From: Acidobacteriota bacterium | GTDB taxonomy: Bacteria > Acidobacteriota > Blastocatellia > RBC074 | Length of the DNA stretch: 34,922 nucleotides | NCBI GenBank assembly: GCA_022072205.1 | Contig: JAJVID010000142.1 | Location: 1-34,922, forward strand | Reading direction: 5' to 3' | Shown: positions 16,453 to 25,372 of the stretch, piece after piece | Numbering within the stretch: the stretch's first letter is position 1 | How the letters are laid out: every line of letters starts with the position of its first letter | Notes under the pieces: model-generated | What the model saw: only the letters and a program-made list of their open reading frames with translations | Databases searched by the model: none | What the model was told of the DNA's origin: nothing | Program-made: the position numbers and the translations under genes

Positions 16453-16995
16453 ATGATGTACAGCCAACAAGAATACGACATGGTCCGCCGGCAGACGATG
16501 CAGATCGAGTCCGAAAAGCGGGCGCTGCTCAGATGGGTTTTAATCGCCGTCACGATCCTGCTGGCCGCATCGCTGATCTTCACCGGATTGATGTTCCGGC
16601 GTTACAGCGCGTCAGACAATCTCATCAAAAACGCCGAGACAAAGGCCGCGTCTGCCGAGAGCCAGCTTCAACAAGTCTCCCGCGAACTCGCGGAGAAGAA
16701 GGCCCTTTTGGACAAGAACTCCGCCACGCTCGCCAAACAGAACGCCGTGATCTCTTCGATCGTGCCCAAGATGATCAGCAAAACGGCGCGCGACAATGAG
16801 CTGGCTGAAATGGCGCAGGCGATTTATCAACAACCGGGCCACGTAATCGAATTGCCCAGCATTCCGCCCGACGAAGTCCTGCGTAGCTACCGCACGCGCG
16901 TTGACGGGCGACCACACAAATACATTCTGATCGCAGGCCAACTCGACGGCAAATGGGTGCTCTATTCCGTGCTGGTGAAAAATCAAGGGGATTAA
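16453..16995 (+). CDS. Single-pass membrane protein with coiled coil, unknown function
   Basis: I do not recognise a family. The 180-residue protein has a short cytoplasmic N-terminus, one membrane helix (WVLIAVTILLAASLIFTGLM, about residues 28-47), a predicted coiled coil (ETKAASAESQLQQVSRELAE onward, about 62-100), and a compact C-terminal part ending HKYILIAGQLDGKWVLYSVL that looks like a small alpha/beta domain outside the membrane. It sits between the sialidase-like gene and the M14 peptidase gene on the same strand with gaps of 137 and 204 bases, so it is probably transcribed alone. The ribosome binding site is weak, and a second ATG (16456) follows the first directly. Confidence 0.65.
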   Translation: MMYSQQEYDMVRRQTMQIESEKRALLRWVLIAVTILLAASLIFTGLMFRRYSASDNLIKNAETKAASAESQLQQVSRELAEKKALLDKNSATLAKQNAVISSIVPKMISKTARDNELAEMAQAIYQQPGHVIELPSIPPDEVLRSYRTRVDGRPHKYILIAGQLDGKWVLYSVLVKNQGD

Positions 16996-17110
16996 CCTGC
17001 CCCTGATGCGCGATCATTTAACTTTGCTTCCTGCATCAGAAGGAACCGGGCTGTAACCAGACTATACCGCCCGGCGTACTCGCCATTGCTTCGTCTTCAT
17101 TGCTACATTT

Positions 17111-17137
17111 GAGCGGCAGGTTTTATAGCCGCCGCTC
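17111..17137 (+). promoter_or_regulatory. Promoter-proximal hairpin upstream of M14 peptidase gene
   Basis: GAGCGGC (17111-17117) and GCCGCTC (17131-17137) form a 7-bp stem with a 13-base loop. A possible promoter TTGCTA (17099-17104), 18-base spacer, TATAGC (17123-17128) overlaps it. Two copies of ATTTTCAGATC follow at about 17162-17172 and 17175-17185, just before the ribosome binding site. The assignment is tentative. Confidence 0.35.
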
Positions 17138-17199
17138 GCCAACGCTCAAAACCCGGATTCAATTTTCAGATCAGATTTTCAGATCGGAGAGGACATCTC

Positions 17200-20058
17200 A
17201 TGCGGAGAACCAAGCTTACCTGCCGGTTTATCTCTGTGACGCTCGCGCTGACCTTTTGCCTGGTTGCGACAGCGTCGGCGCAAAACAGACTGACCAGCCC
17301 GAAAGACCATCTGGGCTTCAATATCGGCGACGATTATCAACTCGCCAACTACACGCAGTACGAGGCCTACATCAAAAGACTCGACCAGGAGTCGGATCGA
17401 ATGAAGGTCGTCGAGATGGGCAAATCAGCCGAAGGCCGTACGATGTATCTGGCCATCATCACTTCGCCCGAAAATCAGAAGAAGCTCGATCGTTACAAAG
17501 AAATCTCGCGGCGGCTGGCTACAGCCGAAGGGCTGAGCGATGAACAGGCGCGAGCGTTGGCCGCCGAAGGCAAGGCCGTCGTCTGGATTGACGGCGGTTT
17601 GCACGCGACCGAGGTTTTGGGCGCGCAGCAGTTAATCGAAACGATCTGGCAACTCAACAGCCGCACTGACGCCGAGACGACGCGGTTTTTGAACGACGTG
17701 ATCGTGCTTTGCTGTCTGGTCAATCCCGATGGGATGGAATTGGTCTCGAACTGGTACATGCGCGAGCCGGACGCGACCAAGCGGAATTCATCGAACATTC
17801 CCCGGCTTTATCAAAAGTATATCGGGCACGACAACAACCGCGATTTTTATCTGTCAGCGCAGCCCGAAAGCGAGGCCATCAATCGCGTCTTCTATCACGA
17901 ATGGTTCCCGCAGATCGTTTACAACCACCACCAGACCGGCCCCGCTGGAACCGTGATGTTCGCGCCGCCATTCCGCGATCCGTTCAACTACAACTTCGAT
18001 CCGCTGATTCCGCTGGGAATTGATCTGGTCGGCGCGGCGATGCATTCGCGCTTCGTCGCCGAAAATAAACCGGGCGTGACGATGCGCTCCGGTTCGAGTT
18101 ATTCGACGTGGTGGAACGGCGGATTGCGCACGACTGTCTACTTCCACAATATGATCGGGCTGTTGACCGAAACCATCGGCAACCCGACTCCAATGGAAAT
18201 TCCGCTGGTGCTGCGCAATCAACTGCCGCGCGCCGACCTGCCATATCCGATTGCGCCGCAGAAGTGGCATTTCCGCCAGTCAATCGAATATTCGATCACC
18301 GCCAATCGCGCCGTGCTCGATGTGGCGTCGAAGCACCGCGAAGATTTTCTCTTCAACATTTATCAGATGGGCAGAAATTCGATTGAGCGCGGCAATCGCG
18401 ACAGTTGGACGGTCACGCCGCACGAGATCGCCGAAGCCCAGGCCGCGCTCGACAAGGAGCGCGGGCAACAGGGGCCGCAGGGACGAGGCGGCGCGCGCGC
18501 AGCCGGGTCCAACCCCGACGCCGACCGTCCGGCCCGCGCGGGCGGCGTTCCGATGAAGTATTACGAGATGCTGCGCACGCCCGAACGCCGCGATCCGCGC
18601 GGCTACATCATCCCGGCCAATCAAGCGGATTTTCTGACGGCGACGAAATTCGTCAATGCGCTGATCAAGACCGGCGTCTCGATCCATCGCGCGACCGCCG
18701 AATTCTCGGTCAACGGCAAGAACTATCCGGCAGGTTCTTACGTCGTCAAAACTGCGCAGGCGTTTCGCCCGCACGTGATGGATATGTTTGAACCGCAGGA
18801 TCACCCGAACGATTTTCAATATCCGGGCGGCCCGCCGATTCCGCCTTACGACAGCGCGGGCTGGACGCTGGCTTACCAGATGGGAGTGAAATTCGACCGC
18901 ATCCTCGACGGCTTCGACGGACCGTTCGAGAAGATCAACGGATTGATCAAACCCGCGCCTGGCAAAGTCTCGACGATGGGAAATGCCGCAGTCTATTTTC
19001 TCAGCCATCAGACCAACGATTCATTCATCGCAATCAACCGTTTGCTGAAAGACGGCGAAGAGGTCTACTGGATAAAACAACCGTTCAAGGCTACCGCCGG
19101 CGCGACGCTCCCGGCTGGCACAATCGTCATTCCCGTCAAACCGACGACTACCGCGCGGGTGCAAAAACTTGCGGCGGAATTGGGATTGAGTTTCAGCGCG
19201 GCGGCGACGAAGCCCAACGTCGAGATGTTCAAACTGCGCCCGGCGCGCATCGCGTTGTGGGATCGTTACGGCGGCTCGATGCCTTCGGGTTGGACGCGTT
19301 GGCTGTTGGAGCAATACGAATTTCCGTTCACGGTCGTTTATCCGCAGACGTTCGACGCAGGCGATCTTGCCGGCAAATTCGACGTGCTGATCTTCGTGAC
19401 GGGCGCGATTCCGGCGCTTGACGCTCGCGGCGGCAATCCCGCAGAAGCTTTCTTCGGACGGACGCCCAAAGCGGAGGATCTTCCCGAAGAATTTCGCGGA
19501 TGGCTCGGCAATCTCTCGGTCGGCAAGACCGTGCCCGAACTACGCAAATTCCTCGAAGCGGGCGGCAGTATTTTGACCATCGGAACTTCGACCAACCTCG
19601 GCTATCACGTGGGGCTGCCAGTCGCCAACGCCTTGATAGAGCGATTTGGAGACGGCGGCGAACGCCCGTTGTCGCGCGACAAGTTCTACATCCCAGGTTC
19701 GGTGTTGCAAGTCAGCGTGGACAACACGAATCCGCTGGCTTACGGCATGCCCGAAAAGATTGACGTCTTCTTCGACAACAGCCCGGTCTTTCGTCTGAAG
19801 CCCGAAGCCGCGCTGAAAGGCGTCAAACTTTCCGCGTGGCCAGTCGCCTGGTTCGACAGCGATAAACCGCTGCGCAGCGGATGGGCCTGGGGCCAAAAGT
19901 ATTTGCAGGACGGCGTCGCGGTGATTGACGCGAACGTGGGCAAAGGCAAGCTGTTTATGTTCGGCCCCGAAATCGCGTTCCGCGCGCAGCCACATGGCAC
20001 GTTCAAATTCCTGTTCAATGGAATTTATTACGGACGGGCTGAGAGCGTGAAATGGTGA
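17200..20058 (+). CDS. Secreted M14 family zinc carboxypeptidase
   Basis: This 952-residue protein starts with a signal peptide (FISVTLALTFCLVATASAQ) after GGAGAGGA, which fixes the start. The catalytic domain shows the M14 zinc site: HATE with His135 and Glu138, the NPDG loop at 175-178, a third zinc ligand in YNHHQTGPAG (His243 or His244), and a candidate catalytic Glu324 in LLTETIGN. After about residue 430 comes a Gly/Ala/Arg-rich linker and a long C-terminal region with a GATase1-like stretch (KFDVLIFVTGAIPALD) and ending FKFLFNGIYYG. Large relatives of this type are periplasmic or secreted peptidases in soil bacteria and probably serve protein or peptidoglycan-peptide scavenging. Substrate is not predictable. 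It converges on the FHA-PrsW gene. Confidence 0.88.
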   Translation: MRRTKLTCRFISVTLALTFCLVATASAQNRLTSPKDHLGFNIGDDYQLANYTQYEAYIKRLDQESDRMKVVEMGKSAEGRTMYLAIITSPENQKKLDRYKEISRRLATAEGLSDEQARALAAEGKAVVWIDGGLHATEVLGAQQLIETIWQLNSRTDAETTRFLNDVIVLCCLVNPDGMELVSNWYMREPDATKRNSSNIPRLYQKYIGHDNNRDFYLSAQPESEAINRVFYHEWFPQIVYNHHQTGPAGTVMFAPPFRDPFNYNFDPLIPLGIDLVGAAMHSRFVAENKPGVTMRSGSSYSTWWNGGLRTTVYFHNMIGLLTETIGNPTPMEIPLVLRNQLPRADLPYPIAPQKWHFRQSIEYSITANRAVLDVASKHREDFLFNIYQMGRNSIERGNRDSWTVTPHEIAEAQAALDKERGQQGPQGRGGARAAGSNPDADRPARAGGVPMKYYEMLRTPERRDPRGYIIPANQADFLTATKFVNALIKTGVSIHRATAEFSVNGKNYPAGSYVVKTAQAFRPHVMDMFEPQDHPNDFQYPGGPPIPPYDSAGWTLAYQMGVKFDRILDGFDGPFEKINGLIKPAPGKVSTMGNAAVYFLSHQTNDSFIAINRLLKDGEEVYWIKQPFKATAGATLPAGTIVIPVKPTTTARVQKLAAELGLSFSAAATKPNVEMFKLRPARIALWDRYGGSMPSGWTRWLLEQYEFPFTVVYPQTFDAGDLAGKFDVLIFVTGAIPALDARGGNPAEAFFGRTPKAEDLPEEFRGWLGNLSVGKTVPELRKFLEAGGSILTIGTSTNLGYHVGLPVANALIERFGDGGERPLSRDKFYIPGSVLQVSVDNTNPLAYGMPEKIDVFFDNSPVFRLKPEAALKGVKLSAWPVAWFDSDKPLRSGWAWGQKYLQDGVAVIDANVGKGKLFMFGPEIAFRAQPHGTFKFLFNGIYYGRAESVKW

Positions 20059-20113
20059 AAAGGCGCTTCTTGCGAAAACGGCGCGATAGGCTGAGATCGG
20101 CCAATGCCAAAGG

Positions 20114-21658
20114 CTATCCGACGCGGTCTCGCAGCGAAAACACCTCGGCCTGAAATTGCGCAATGAGCGGGAAACTATCGGTGTTACGCTCGGCTTCCGC
20201 CGCGCGCTGTTTGTGCCAGTGGCAGAAGCCGAGTTTTGCGACCGCGCGTAAAAATCGGCGGCGCGCGTTGAAGAGCGCCGGGTTGCCGATGGCTGACGCG
20301 ACCCAGCCGGTGCGACGGAAAACAGAAATTGCGATATCCAGTTGGCGCGGGGTGATCAATCCGCGTTCGACCTCCACGGCCAGCGATTGTTTCAGAATCC
20401 TGCCTTCACGGCTGACCAGATGGAAAATCACGGCGATGAAGAGGCAGAACATCGGCACTTCAAGAAGAAAATATCCGGTGAAGAACGTGCCGGTGTCGAA
20501 CGACGCCATCCTGTTCCAGAGCGAGTGCAGAAACATCGCGCTGAAATAACCGATGATCGGGGCGGCGACCTTCAAAGCCGCGTTATGAGTTTCGCGCGCG
20601 ATACCGCAACCAATGCCGGTCATACAGGTGAACAACACGTGCGAATAGGGCGATAAAACTCCGCGAATGAACCACGTCCCGATCAGGCCGCCCACGCCGG
20701 CTTCGTTCAGGCTCTTGCCGTAATAATCAATGTTCTCCATCGTCGCAAACCCCAGCGCCACGACGCCCGCGTAAACGATGCCGTCAACCACGCTGTCGAA
20801 ATCTTTGCGAAAGAACGATGCGACGATCAACACGCCGGCGCCCTTGCTGGCTTCTTCAACAATTGGCGCTGAGACGATGCCGGTCAGCAGATCGCCGAAC
20901 GCCGATTGAGCTATGCCGTTGACGATGGCGGAAGCGAAGACAGCGATGATCGCTCCCCAGACGAAAGCGAAGATCAGCGTTTTGGGCGGCTCAGGGTCGT
21001 AGCGATCCAGCCACAAAAAGATGGTCAGGTAAAAACCCGCCGGCAGAATCGCCAGTATCGTTCCCGCAAGCGCGTTTCCCGCCCCGACATCAAGAACAGT
21101 CAAGCCGATCAACATCAAACCAAGCACGGCAAAGACCAGCCACATCAATCCCGCGCCGGACGACCTTTTCGATTTGCCGGTGTCGAAATGCGGATTGTAA
21201 AGACCGATGTTGCGCGCAGTGTCGCGTAATCCCAGCCGCGCAGTGGGCGTAGCGTAATACTTCTCAGTCGAGACATCGCGCTCGATGGCGGAAGTGACAG
21301 CAGGGTCTATTCGCAGAGTGTCATGAGAGTTTTGGCCTTCAATCACAACCTGCAAACGAGGGCCGCGCAATCCCAATCCGATCACATCGCCGTGCCGCAG
21401 TTTCGCCTGCTCGACGCGGGTCTCGTTCAGGAAAGTGCCGTTCACGCTCTTCTGATCGAGCAGGTAAAAACCGCCGCCACCCGCCGCGATCATCGCGTGA
21501 CGCAACGAGACAACCAGTTCGGTCAACTGCACGGCGCTCTCTTCTCCACGTCCGATCAGGAGCGACGATCCTTCTTTCTGTTCGAGTTGAAACTGGCGGC
21601 CTTCGAGCGAACCGCTTTGAATGATGAGTTGGAGCATAGGTGGTTGATTGTCCGTCAT
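20114..21658 (-). CDS. FHA domain fused to PrsW-family intramembrane metalloprotease
   Basis: The 514-residue protein has an N-terminal FHA phosphothreonine-binding domain (GRGEE at 36-40, Ser51, His54, and NG at 73-74), a linker, and a polytopic membrane domain with the PrsW signature: EEASK (Glu268, Glu269, Lys272), FATMEN (304-309, Glu308) and His340. PrsW proteins cleave anti-sigma factors or other membrane substrates within the bilayer. Fusion to FHA suggests that Ser/Thr phosphorylation recruits substrate or controls activity, which is inference. The tail after about residue 420 is a soluble helical region. ATG 21656-21658 is used; Met8 is an alternative because the ribosome binding site is poor. 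No kinase or anti-sigma gene is adjacent. Confidence 0.88.
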   Translation of the reverse strand: MTDNQPPMLQLIIQSGSLEGRQFQLEQKEGSSLLIGRGEESAVQLTELVVSLRHAMIAAGGGGFYLLDQKSVNGTFLNETRVEQAKLRHGDVIGLGLRGPRLQVVIEGQNSHDTLRIDPAVTSAIERDVSTEKYYATPTARLGLRDTARNIGLYNPHFDTGKSKRSSGAGLMWLVFAVLGLMLIGLTVLDVGAGNALAGTILAILPAGFYLTIFLWLDRYDPEPPKTLIFAFVWGAIIAVFASAIVNGIAQSAFGDLLTGIVSAPIVEEASKGAGVLIVASFFRKDFDSVVDGIVYAGVVALGFATMENIDYYGKSLNEAGVGGLIGTWFIRGVLSPYSHVLFTCMTGIGCGIARETHNAALKVAAPIIGYFSAMFLHSLWNRMASFDTGTFFTGYFLLEVPMFCLFIAVIFHLVSREGRILKQSLAVEVERGLITPRQLDIAISVFRRTGWVASAIGNPALFNARRRFLRAVAKLGFCHWHKQRAAEAERNTDSFPLIAQFQAEVFSLRDRVG

Positions 21659-21969
21659 CCTATAAGTCTTTTCGCAAAATCACGCCGGCATTTTACAAAT
21701 CCGGACGGCCAATAAGCTAATCCTCCCGCGCAATTCATCGTCTAATTCGTAAAAATCAATTGCATTCCCAATCAAATCGCATATCATACCGCCGCGTCTA
21801 TAAGCCCCGTTCTATAGCCGACTCCCCGTAATCAACTTGAACTCACATTGACGAGTCAATCGAATATCCTGAACGGCGGATATTCGTGAGTAGCTTTGTG
21901 GCCGTTCTTCAACCCCACTTCTCACGTTGCCCCAGAACTCCCGGTTCGATCTTTAGGAGGAAATTTGAT
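21659..21969. promoter_or_regulatory. Divergent promoter region with two palindromes
   Basis: This 311-base region separates the FHA-PrsW gene from the beta-barrel gene. A plausible plus-strand promoter is TTGCAT (21760-21765), 16-base spacer, TATCAT (21782-21787). Downstream, ATTGAC-GA-GTCAAT (21847-21860) is a 14-bp palindrome followed at once by CGAATATC (21861-21868) and GATATTCG (21879-21886), an 8-bp inverted repeat with 10-base spacing. These look like operators or leader hairpins for the beta-barrel gene. Confidence 0.5.
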
Positions 21970-22530
21970 ATGCGAAAGTTGTTTCTGATCGCCGCGCTGG
22001 CGCTGGCGCTGCCGCTGATAGCTCAGGCGCAAGACGCCCCAAGCACGGAAATCTTTGGAGGATATTCGTATCTTCGCGGCGATGACGGCAGCGATGGCGT
22101 TGATCTGCACGGATGGAACGCGTCGTTCAACCAGAACATCGTGAAATGGGCTGGGATCAAAGCTGATTTCAGCGGCCATTACGGTGGTTTCACGATTGTC
22201 CCCGGACTCGGCTCCGATTTGAGCGCTCACCTGTTCCTGATCGGCCCGCAATTCACCATACGAAAGAGCGAGAGGCTGCAACCTTTCGCGCATGTTCTAC
22301 TGGGAATCGCGCGAACCGACATAACCTACTTCGACGTGACCGGCAGGATAACCGCGCGCGATTCCGCTTTCGCGCTGGCCGTGGGCGGTGGCCTCGACGT
22401 GAAGGTTACCGACCATCTGGCGGTCAGGTTGTTTCAGACTGACTACGTGCTGACCAGATTCGATGACGATAACCAGCACAACTTCCGCGCCTCGACCGGC
22501 CTCGTCCTGCGCCTCGGTAAAAAGGACTAG
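21970..22530 (+). CDS. Small outer-membrane beta-barrel protein
   Basis: The 186-residue protein has a clear signal peptide (FLIAALALALPLIAQAQ) and alternating beta-strand pattern (EIFGGYSYLRG, WAGIKADFSGHYGGF, LQPFAHVLLGIART, LAVRLFQTDYVLTRF), ending LVLRLGKKD. This fits an eight-stranded OmpA-like or OMP_b-brl barrel. It may be a porin-like structural protein or a receptor; no specific role can be assigned. ATG 21970 has AGGAGG (21955-21960) nine bases upstream, which decides it over an in-frame start 28 codons earlier. A strong hairpin terminator follows at 22541-22595. Confidence 0.8.
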   Translation: MRKLFLIAALALALPLIAQAQDAPSTEIFGGYSYLRGDDGSDGVDLHGWNASFNQNIVKWAGIKADFSGHYGGFTIVPGLGSDLSAHLFLIGPQFTIRKSERLQPFAHVLLGIARTDITYFDVTGRITARDSAFALAVGGGLDVKVTDHLAVRLFQTDYVLTRFDDDNQHNFRASTGLVLRLGKKD

Positions 22531-22540
22531 CCCCGCTATC

Positions 22541-22595
22541 ATCCGACGCGCGAGGATCGTATGGCTTGCCGCTTATACGCTCCTCGCGCTCGGAT
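22541..22595 (+). terminator. Long-stem terminator after the beta-barrel gene
   Basis: ATCCGAcGCGCGAGGA (22541-22556) pairs with TCCTCGCGCTCGGAT (22581-22595) with one bulged base. An inner CGTAT/ATACG pair (22558-22562, 22575-22579) extends the stem to about 20 bp. It is followed by TAACTTTTA, a weak U tract. Confidence 0.65.
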
Positions 22596-22732
22596 TAACT
22601 TTTATGACCGCGTTCTCCCTGCCTTTGTCTACTTCCCCATCTTGTGTCATTCTTACGTCTCGCCGATCATTCAAGAGACGTTTACTAACCGGATTTTGAT
22701 AAGCCAAAATCTTTTTCGCACGTTCAGTCCCG

Positions 22733-24523
22733 ATGTTGAGACCGATCAGCGCCCCGAAAATTGATCGCTTCCGCCGGCTACTCGCGCGCCTCGGTCTTCC
22801 CCTGTGTTTTTCTCTCTTTCCGCTGATCTCTATTTGTGGGCTTTGCGAACAGGCCTGGTCGCAGGATCAACCAACCTCGACGCCGCAATCGCCTCAATAC
22901 AAAACGTCGCAGCGCAAACCGAAAGAAGTCAGTCGCTCTCAGAAGCAATCGCCCAACCCGGACGCCGGCCGCGATGCCAAACCGGTAAATACTCGTGGAT
23001 CGGCTTCCCGCATTTCGGCGCCTGGGACAGCCTCTTCAAAAGTTGAAGGCCTATACGCTCGCTCGTTCCGGCTGTTCGTGCCGCCTTTGTTCGAAACCGG
23101 CCTTGAGGCCAGTTTGGAATCGGGCCGGGTTCCGATGACGCCAGAAGAAAGCCGCCGCGCAGCCAAACGGCGATGGAGCGAAGCCGAAGATTTGCGAGCG
23201 CTCGGCACAGCGCAATCTTTGCATGGAGCGATGTTGAAATACGAAGACGCGCTCCGGCTCTTCCGCTCCGCAGGCAAGGCCAGCGAACCTGGCGAAATCG
23301 CGCACACGCTCAACCAGATCGCGTCAATCGCCGACGCGCTGGGCGAGCGCCAGCAGGCGATCAATTACTACAACCAGTCAATCCCGTTGTGGCGCGCGGC
23401 GAGCGACCGCCAGAGCGAAGCGGCCACACTCACACAACTGGGCCGCGTCTACAATGCATCAGGCGACAAACAGCAGGCGCAGCAATTTTTCAATCAGGCC
23501 CGCCTGATCGTCCAGACTTCCAGCCTGATGCGGACGGTTGGCGATGAGAACCGCGCCGCGACGATGATGTTCAACCTCGGCAAGCTCTACGAAGAGCAGG
23601 GACAACCGCAACAGGCGTTGCAGCATTACCAGCAGGCGCTCATCGGCTGGCGGGCGGCGAAAGATCAGAAAGGCGAAGCCTCGGCGCTCAACAGCCTGGG
23701 CAGCCTTGCCGCGCGAGCCGGTCAGTTCGATCAGGCCGTTCAGTTGTTCCAACAGTCTCTGCCGCTCTGGCGCGCATCGGGCGACAAGCGCGGCGAAGCC
23801 GTGACGCTCAGCAACCTCGGATACGTCGCCGACACACAGGGCCAGCGCCAGCGCGCGCTCGATCTTTACCTGCAATCGTTGCCTATCTGGCGCGAAATCA
23901 ACGATACCCGCAACGTCGCCTCGACATTGAACGACATCGGCAGCCTCCACGCCGGAATGGACCAGAAAGAGCAGGCGCTGAAATTTTATATGGAGGCGCT
24001 GCCACTACGCCGGCTGACCGGCGACAAACGGGGCGAGGCGGCGACGCTCAACAACCTGGCCGGGCTTTACGCAAATATGGGGGATTTGCGGCTGGCGACA
24101 GAGACATTTTCTCAAGCACTCGAATTGCGCCGGTCAATCGGCGACAAACGCGGCGAGGCCATAACACTCGGCAACCTGGGCTTCACTCACCAAAAGTTCG
24201 GCGAATTGAACCGAGCAATAGATTTTTACCAGCAGAGCCTGACGATTGCACAAACGCTCAACGACAAAACGCGGGTCGCCGGAACGCTTGCGAGCATCGG
24301 CGAGATTCATTCCGCACTCGGCGAAAAGGCCAAAGCGCGCGAGAGCCTGGAACAGTCCGTCGCTCTATGGCGCGAATTGAAAAGCCGCGCGCGAGAAAAC
24401 TCCGCGCTGGCCCAGCTTGCAGGCGTCTATTCCGCGATCGGTGAAAAACAGAAAGCTGTTGAGGCTTACAAGCAGGCTCTATCAAACTGGCGGCTGGTTA
24501 CGCCTACTCCCATATCCCGCTAA
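22733..24523 (+). CDS. Secreted TPR-repeat protein
   Basis: The 596-residue protein has a signal sequence (LGLPLCFSLFPLISICGLC), a low-complexity polar stretch to about residue 100, and then about ten kinesin-light-chain-type TPRs of 40 residues. The repeat consensus is GDKRGEA.TLNNLG..Y...GQ..QAL..Y.QSLP.WR, visible at nearly regular spacing from residue 180 to the end. It is a protein-protein interaction scaffold outside the cytoplasm. Many TPR_12 proteins carry a CHAT protease domain, but none is present here. The gene lacks a good Shine-Dalgarno, so the ATG at 22733 is only probable. It stands alone between the barrel terminator and the rpsO promoter. Binding partner is unknown. Confidence 0.8.
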   Translation: MLRPISAPKIDRFRRLLARLGLPLCFSLFPLISICGLCEQAWSQDQPTSTPQSPQYKTSQRKPKEVSRSQKQSPNPDAGRDAKPVNTRGSASRISAPGTASSKVEGLYARSFRLFVPPLFETGLEASLESGRVPMTPEESRRAAKRRWSEAEDLRALGTAQSLHGAMLKYEDALRLFRSAGKASEPGEIAHTLNQIASIADALGERQQAINYYNQSIPLWRAASDRQSEAATLTQLGRVYNASGDKQQAQQFFNQARLIVQTSSLMRTVGDENRAATMMFNLGKLYEEQGQPQQALQHYQQALIGWRAAKDQKGEASALNSLGSLAARAGQFDQAVQLFQQSLPLWRASGDKRGEAVTLSNLGYVADTQGQRQRALDLYLQSLPIWREINDTRNVASTLNDIGSLHAGMDQKEQALKFYMEALPLRRLTGDKRGEAATLNNLAGLYANMGDLRLATETFSQALELRRSIGDKRGEAITLGNLGFTHQKFGELNRAIDFYQQSLTIAQTLNDKTRVAGTLASIGEIHSALGEKAKARESLEQSVALWRELKSRARENSALAQLAGVYSAIGEKQKAVEAYKQALSNWRLVTPTPISR

Positions 24524-24542
24524 TTTTACAAGTTCTTGCGGC

Positions 24543-24571
24543 TTGAACTTTACCGGTCGCTCTGATACCTT
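24543..24571 (+). promoter_or_regulatory. Candidate sigma-70 promoter for rpsO
   Basis: TTGAAC (24543-24548), a 17-base spacer and TACCTT (24566-24571) lie about 60 bases before the rpsO start. The match at -35 is good and at -10 moderate. Confidence 0.45.
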
Positions 24572-24630
24572 CTAGCCCTTGATTCGACAGAGAAATAATC
24601 ACCCATGAATCTGGAGGCAAATAAGAGGTA

Positions 24631-24900
24631 ATGGCTTTAGCAAAAGAGGCTAAACTGGAATTGATTTCAGAGTACAAGACGCACGGCACCGACACCGGTT
24701 CGCCGGAAGTTCAGGTCGCGTTGTTGACCAAACGCATTAATGAATTGACCGATCATTTCAAGACTCACAAGAAGGACAACCATTCGCGTCGCGGATTGCT
24801 GAAGCTGGTCAGCCAGCGCCGCAGCCTTCTCGATTACTTGAAGCGTCGTGACATCAATCGTTATCACGATCTGATCAATCGTCTAGGCCTAAGGAAATAG
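24631..24900 (+). CDS. rpsO: 30S ribosomal protein S15
   Basis: The 89-residue protein is full length for S15 and carries the family core [20 protein letters not shown], then [19 protein letters not shown] and [17 protein letters not shown]15 binds the three-way junction of helices 20-22 in 16S rRNA early in 30S assembly, and in several bacteria represses its own mRNA through leader structure. Here the start ATG 24631 has AGAGGT close upstream and GGAGG further up. It is followed by a terminator-like hairpin and, 472 bases on, by pnp, the conserved bacterial order. The identification is certain. Confidence 0.98.
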   Translation: MALAKEAKLELISEYKTHGTDTGSPEVQVALLTKRINELTDHFKTHKKDNHSRRGLLKLVSQRRSLLDYLKRRDINRYHDLINRLGLRK

Positions 24901-24911
24901 TTGGATGTGTC

Positions 24912-24955
24912 AGCGGCGTCTTCACGGATACTTAAACCTGGGACGCCGCTTTCGT
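24912..24955 (+). terminator. Hairpin terminator after rpsO
   Basis: AGCGGCGTC (24912-24920) and GACGCCGCT (24942-24950) make a perfect 9-bp stem with a 21-base loop, 11 bases after the rpsO stop, followed by TTCGTT. The U tract is weak, so read-through into pnp is possible. Confidence 0.65.
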
Positions 24956-25372
24956 TATGCAGCCGAACGTGACGGCAACGTAATCCCTGCTCCAACTATT
25001 CCGGGCCGCACAAAGCCCGGTCAGTTGGCCCGCCCATCAGGCGCCGCTGGGAAGACGATGATCTCATCCGATCTGCTTCAACGTTTTGAGTAAACGTTTT
25101 TTCGGATGCTCTCAGCGCCATCATCATTCCAAGCTGCCCAATCCGATGTCGAGCAGTGAACACTAACCTGAAAGACAGCTCAATAATCCCCAACAAGATT
25201 ACGAGTTCCCGTCTGCATCGCGGCCACAACCAATCGCGCGCCAGCTAGCGCGCCAGCTTGTGGCGTTTTTTGTTGTTTTACCGGTGGCTGATAATCGGCG
25301 GCAGGAGGTTTTACCAACCACCACAGACGCCAACCACCAGCCACCTGCGTTGTTGTTGAGAGGAGATAAAAA
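24956..25372 (+). promoter_or_regulatory. Structured leader between rpsO and pnp
   Basis: No gene is seen. Successive hairpins are visible: CCGGGC (25001-25006) with GCCCGG (25015-25020); AACGTTT (25080-25086) with AAACGTT (25092-25098) followed by TTTT; the terminator and competing hairpin at 25236-25271; and GGTGGCT (25283-25289) with AGCCACC (25339-25345), which encloses further G/C-rich pairing just before the pnp ribosome binding site. In E. coli the pnp leader hairpin is cut by RNase III and PNPase represses its own mRNA there; an analogous role here is inference. Confidence 0.6.
25236..25271 (+). terminator. Intrinsic terminator with overlapping competing hairpin upstream of pnp
   Basis: CGCCA (25251-25255), loop GCTTG and TGGCG (25261-25265) are followed by TTTTTT and then GTTGTTTT. 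Just upstream GCGCGC (25236-25241) can pair with GCGCGC (25248-25253), using three bases of the terminator stem, so the two folds exclude each other. An 11-bp direct repeat GCGCGCCAGCT (25236-25246 and 25248-25258) creates this arrangement. Confidence 0.65.

Noticed and set aside
18280..19008. 242-codon minus-strand open frame within the M14 peptidase gene
   Set aside because: Shadow frame in a GC-rich gene; no recognisable fold and rich in Arg/Ala.
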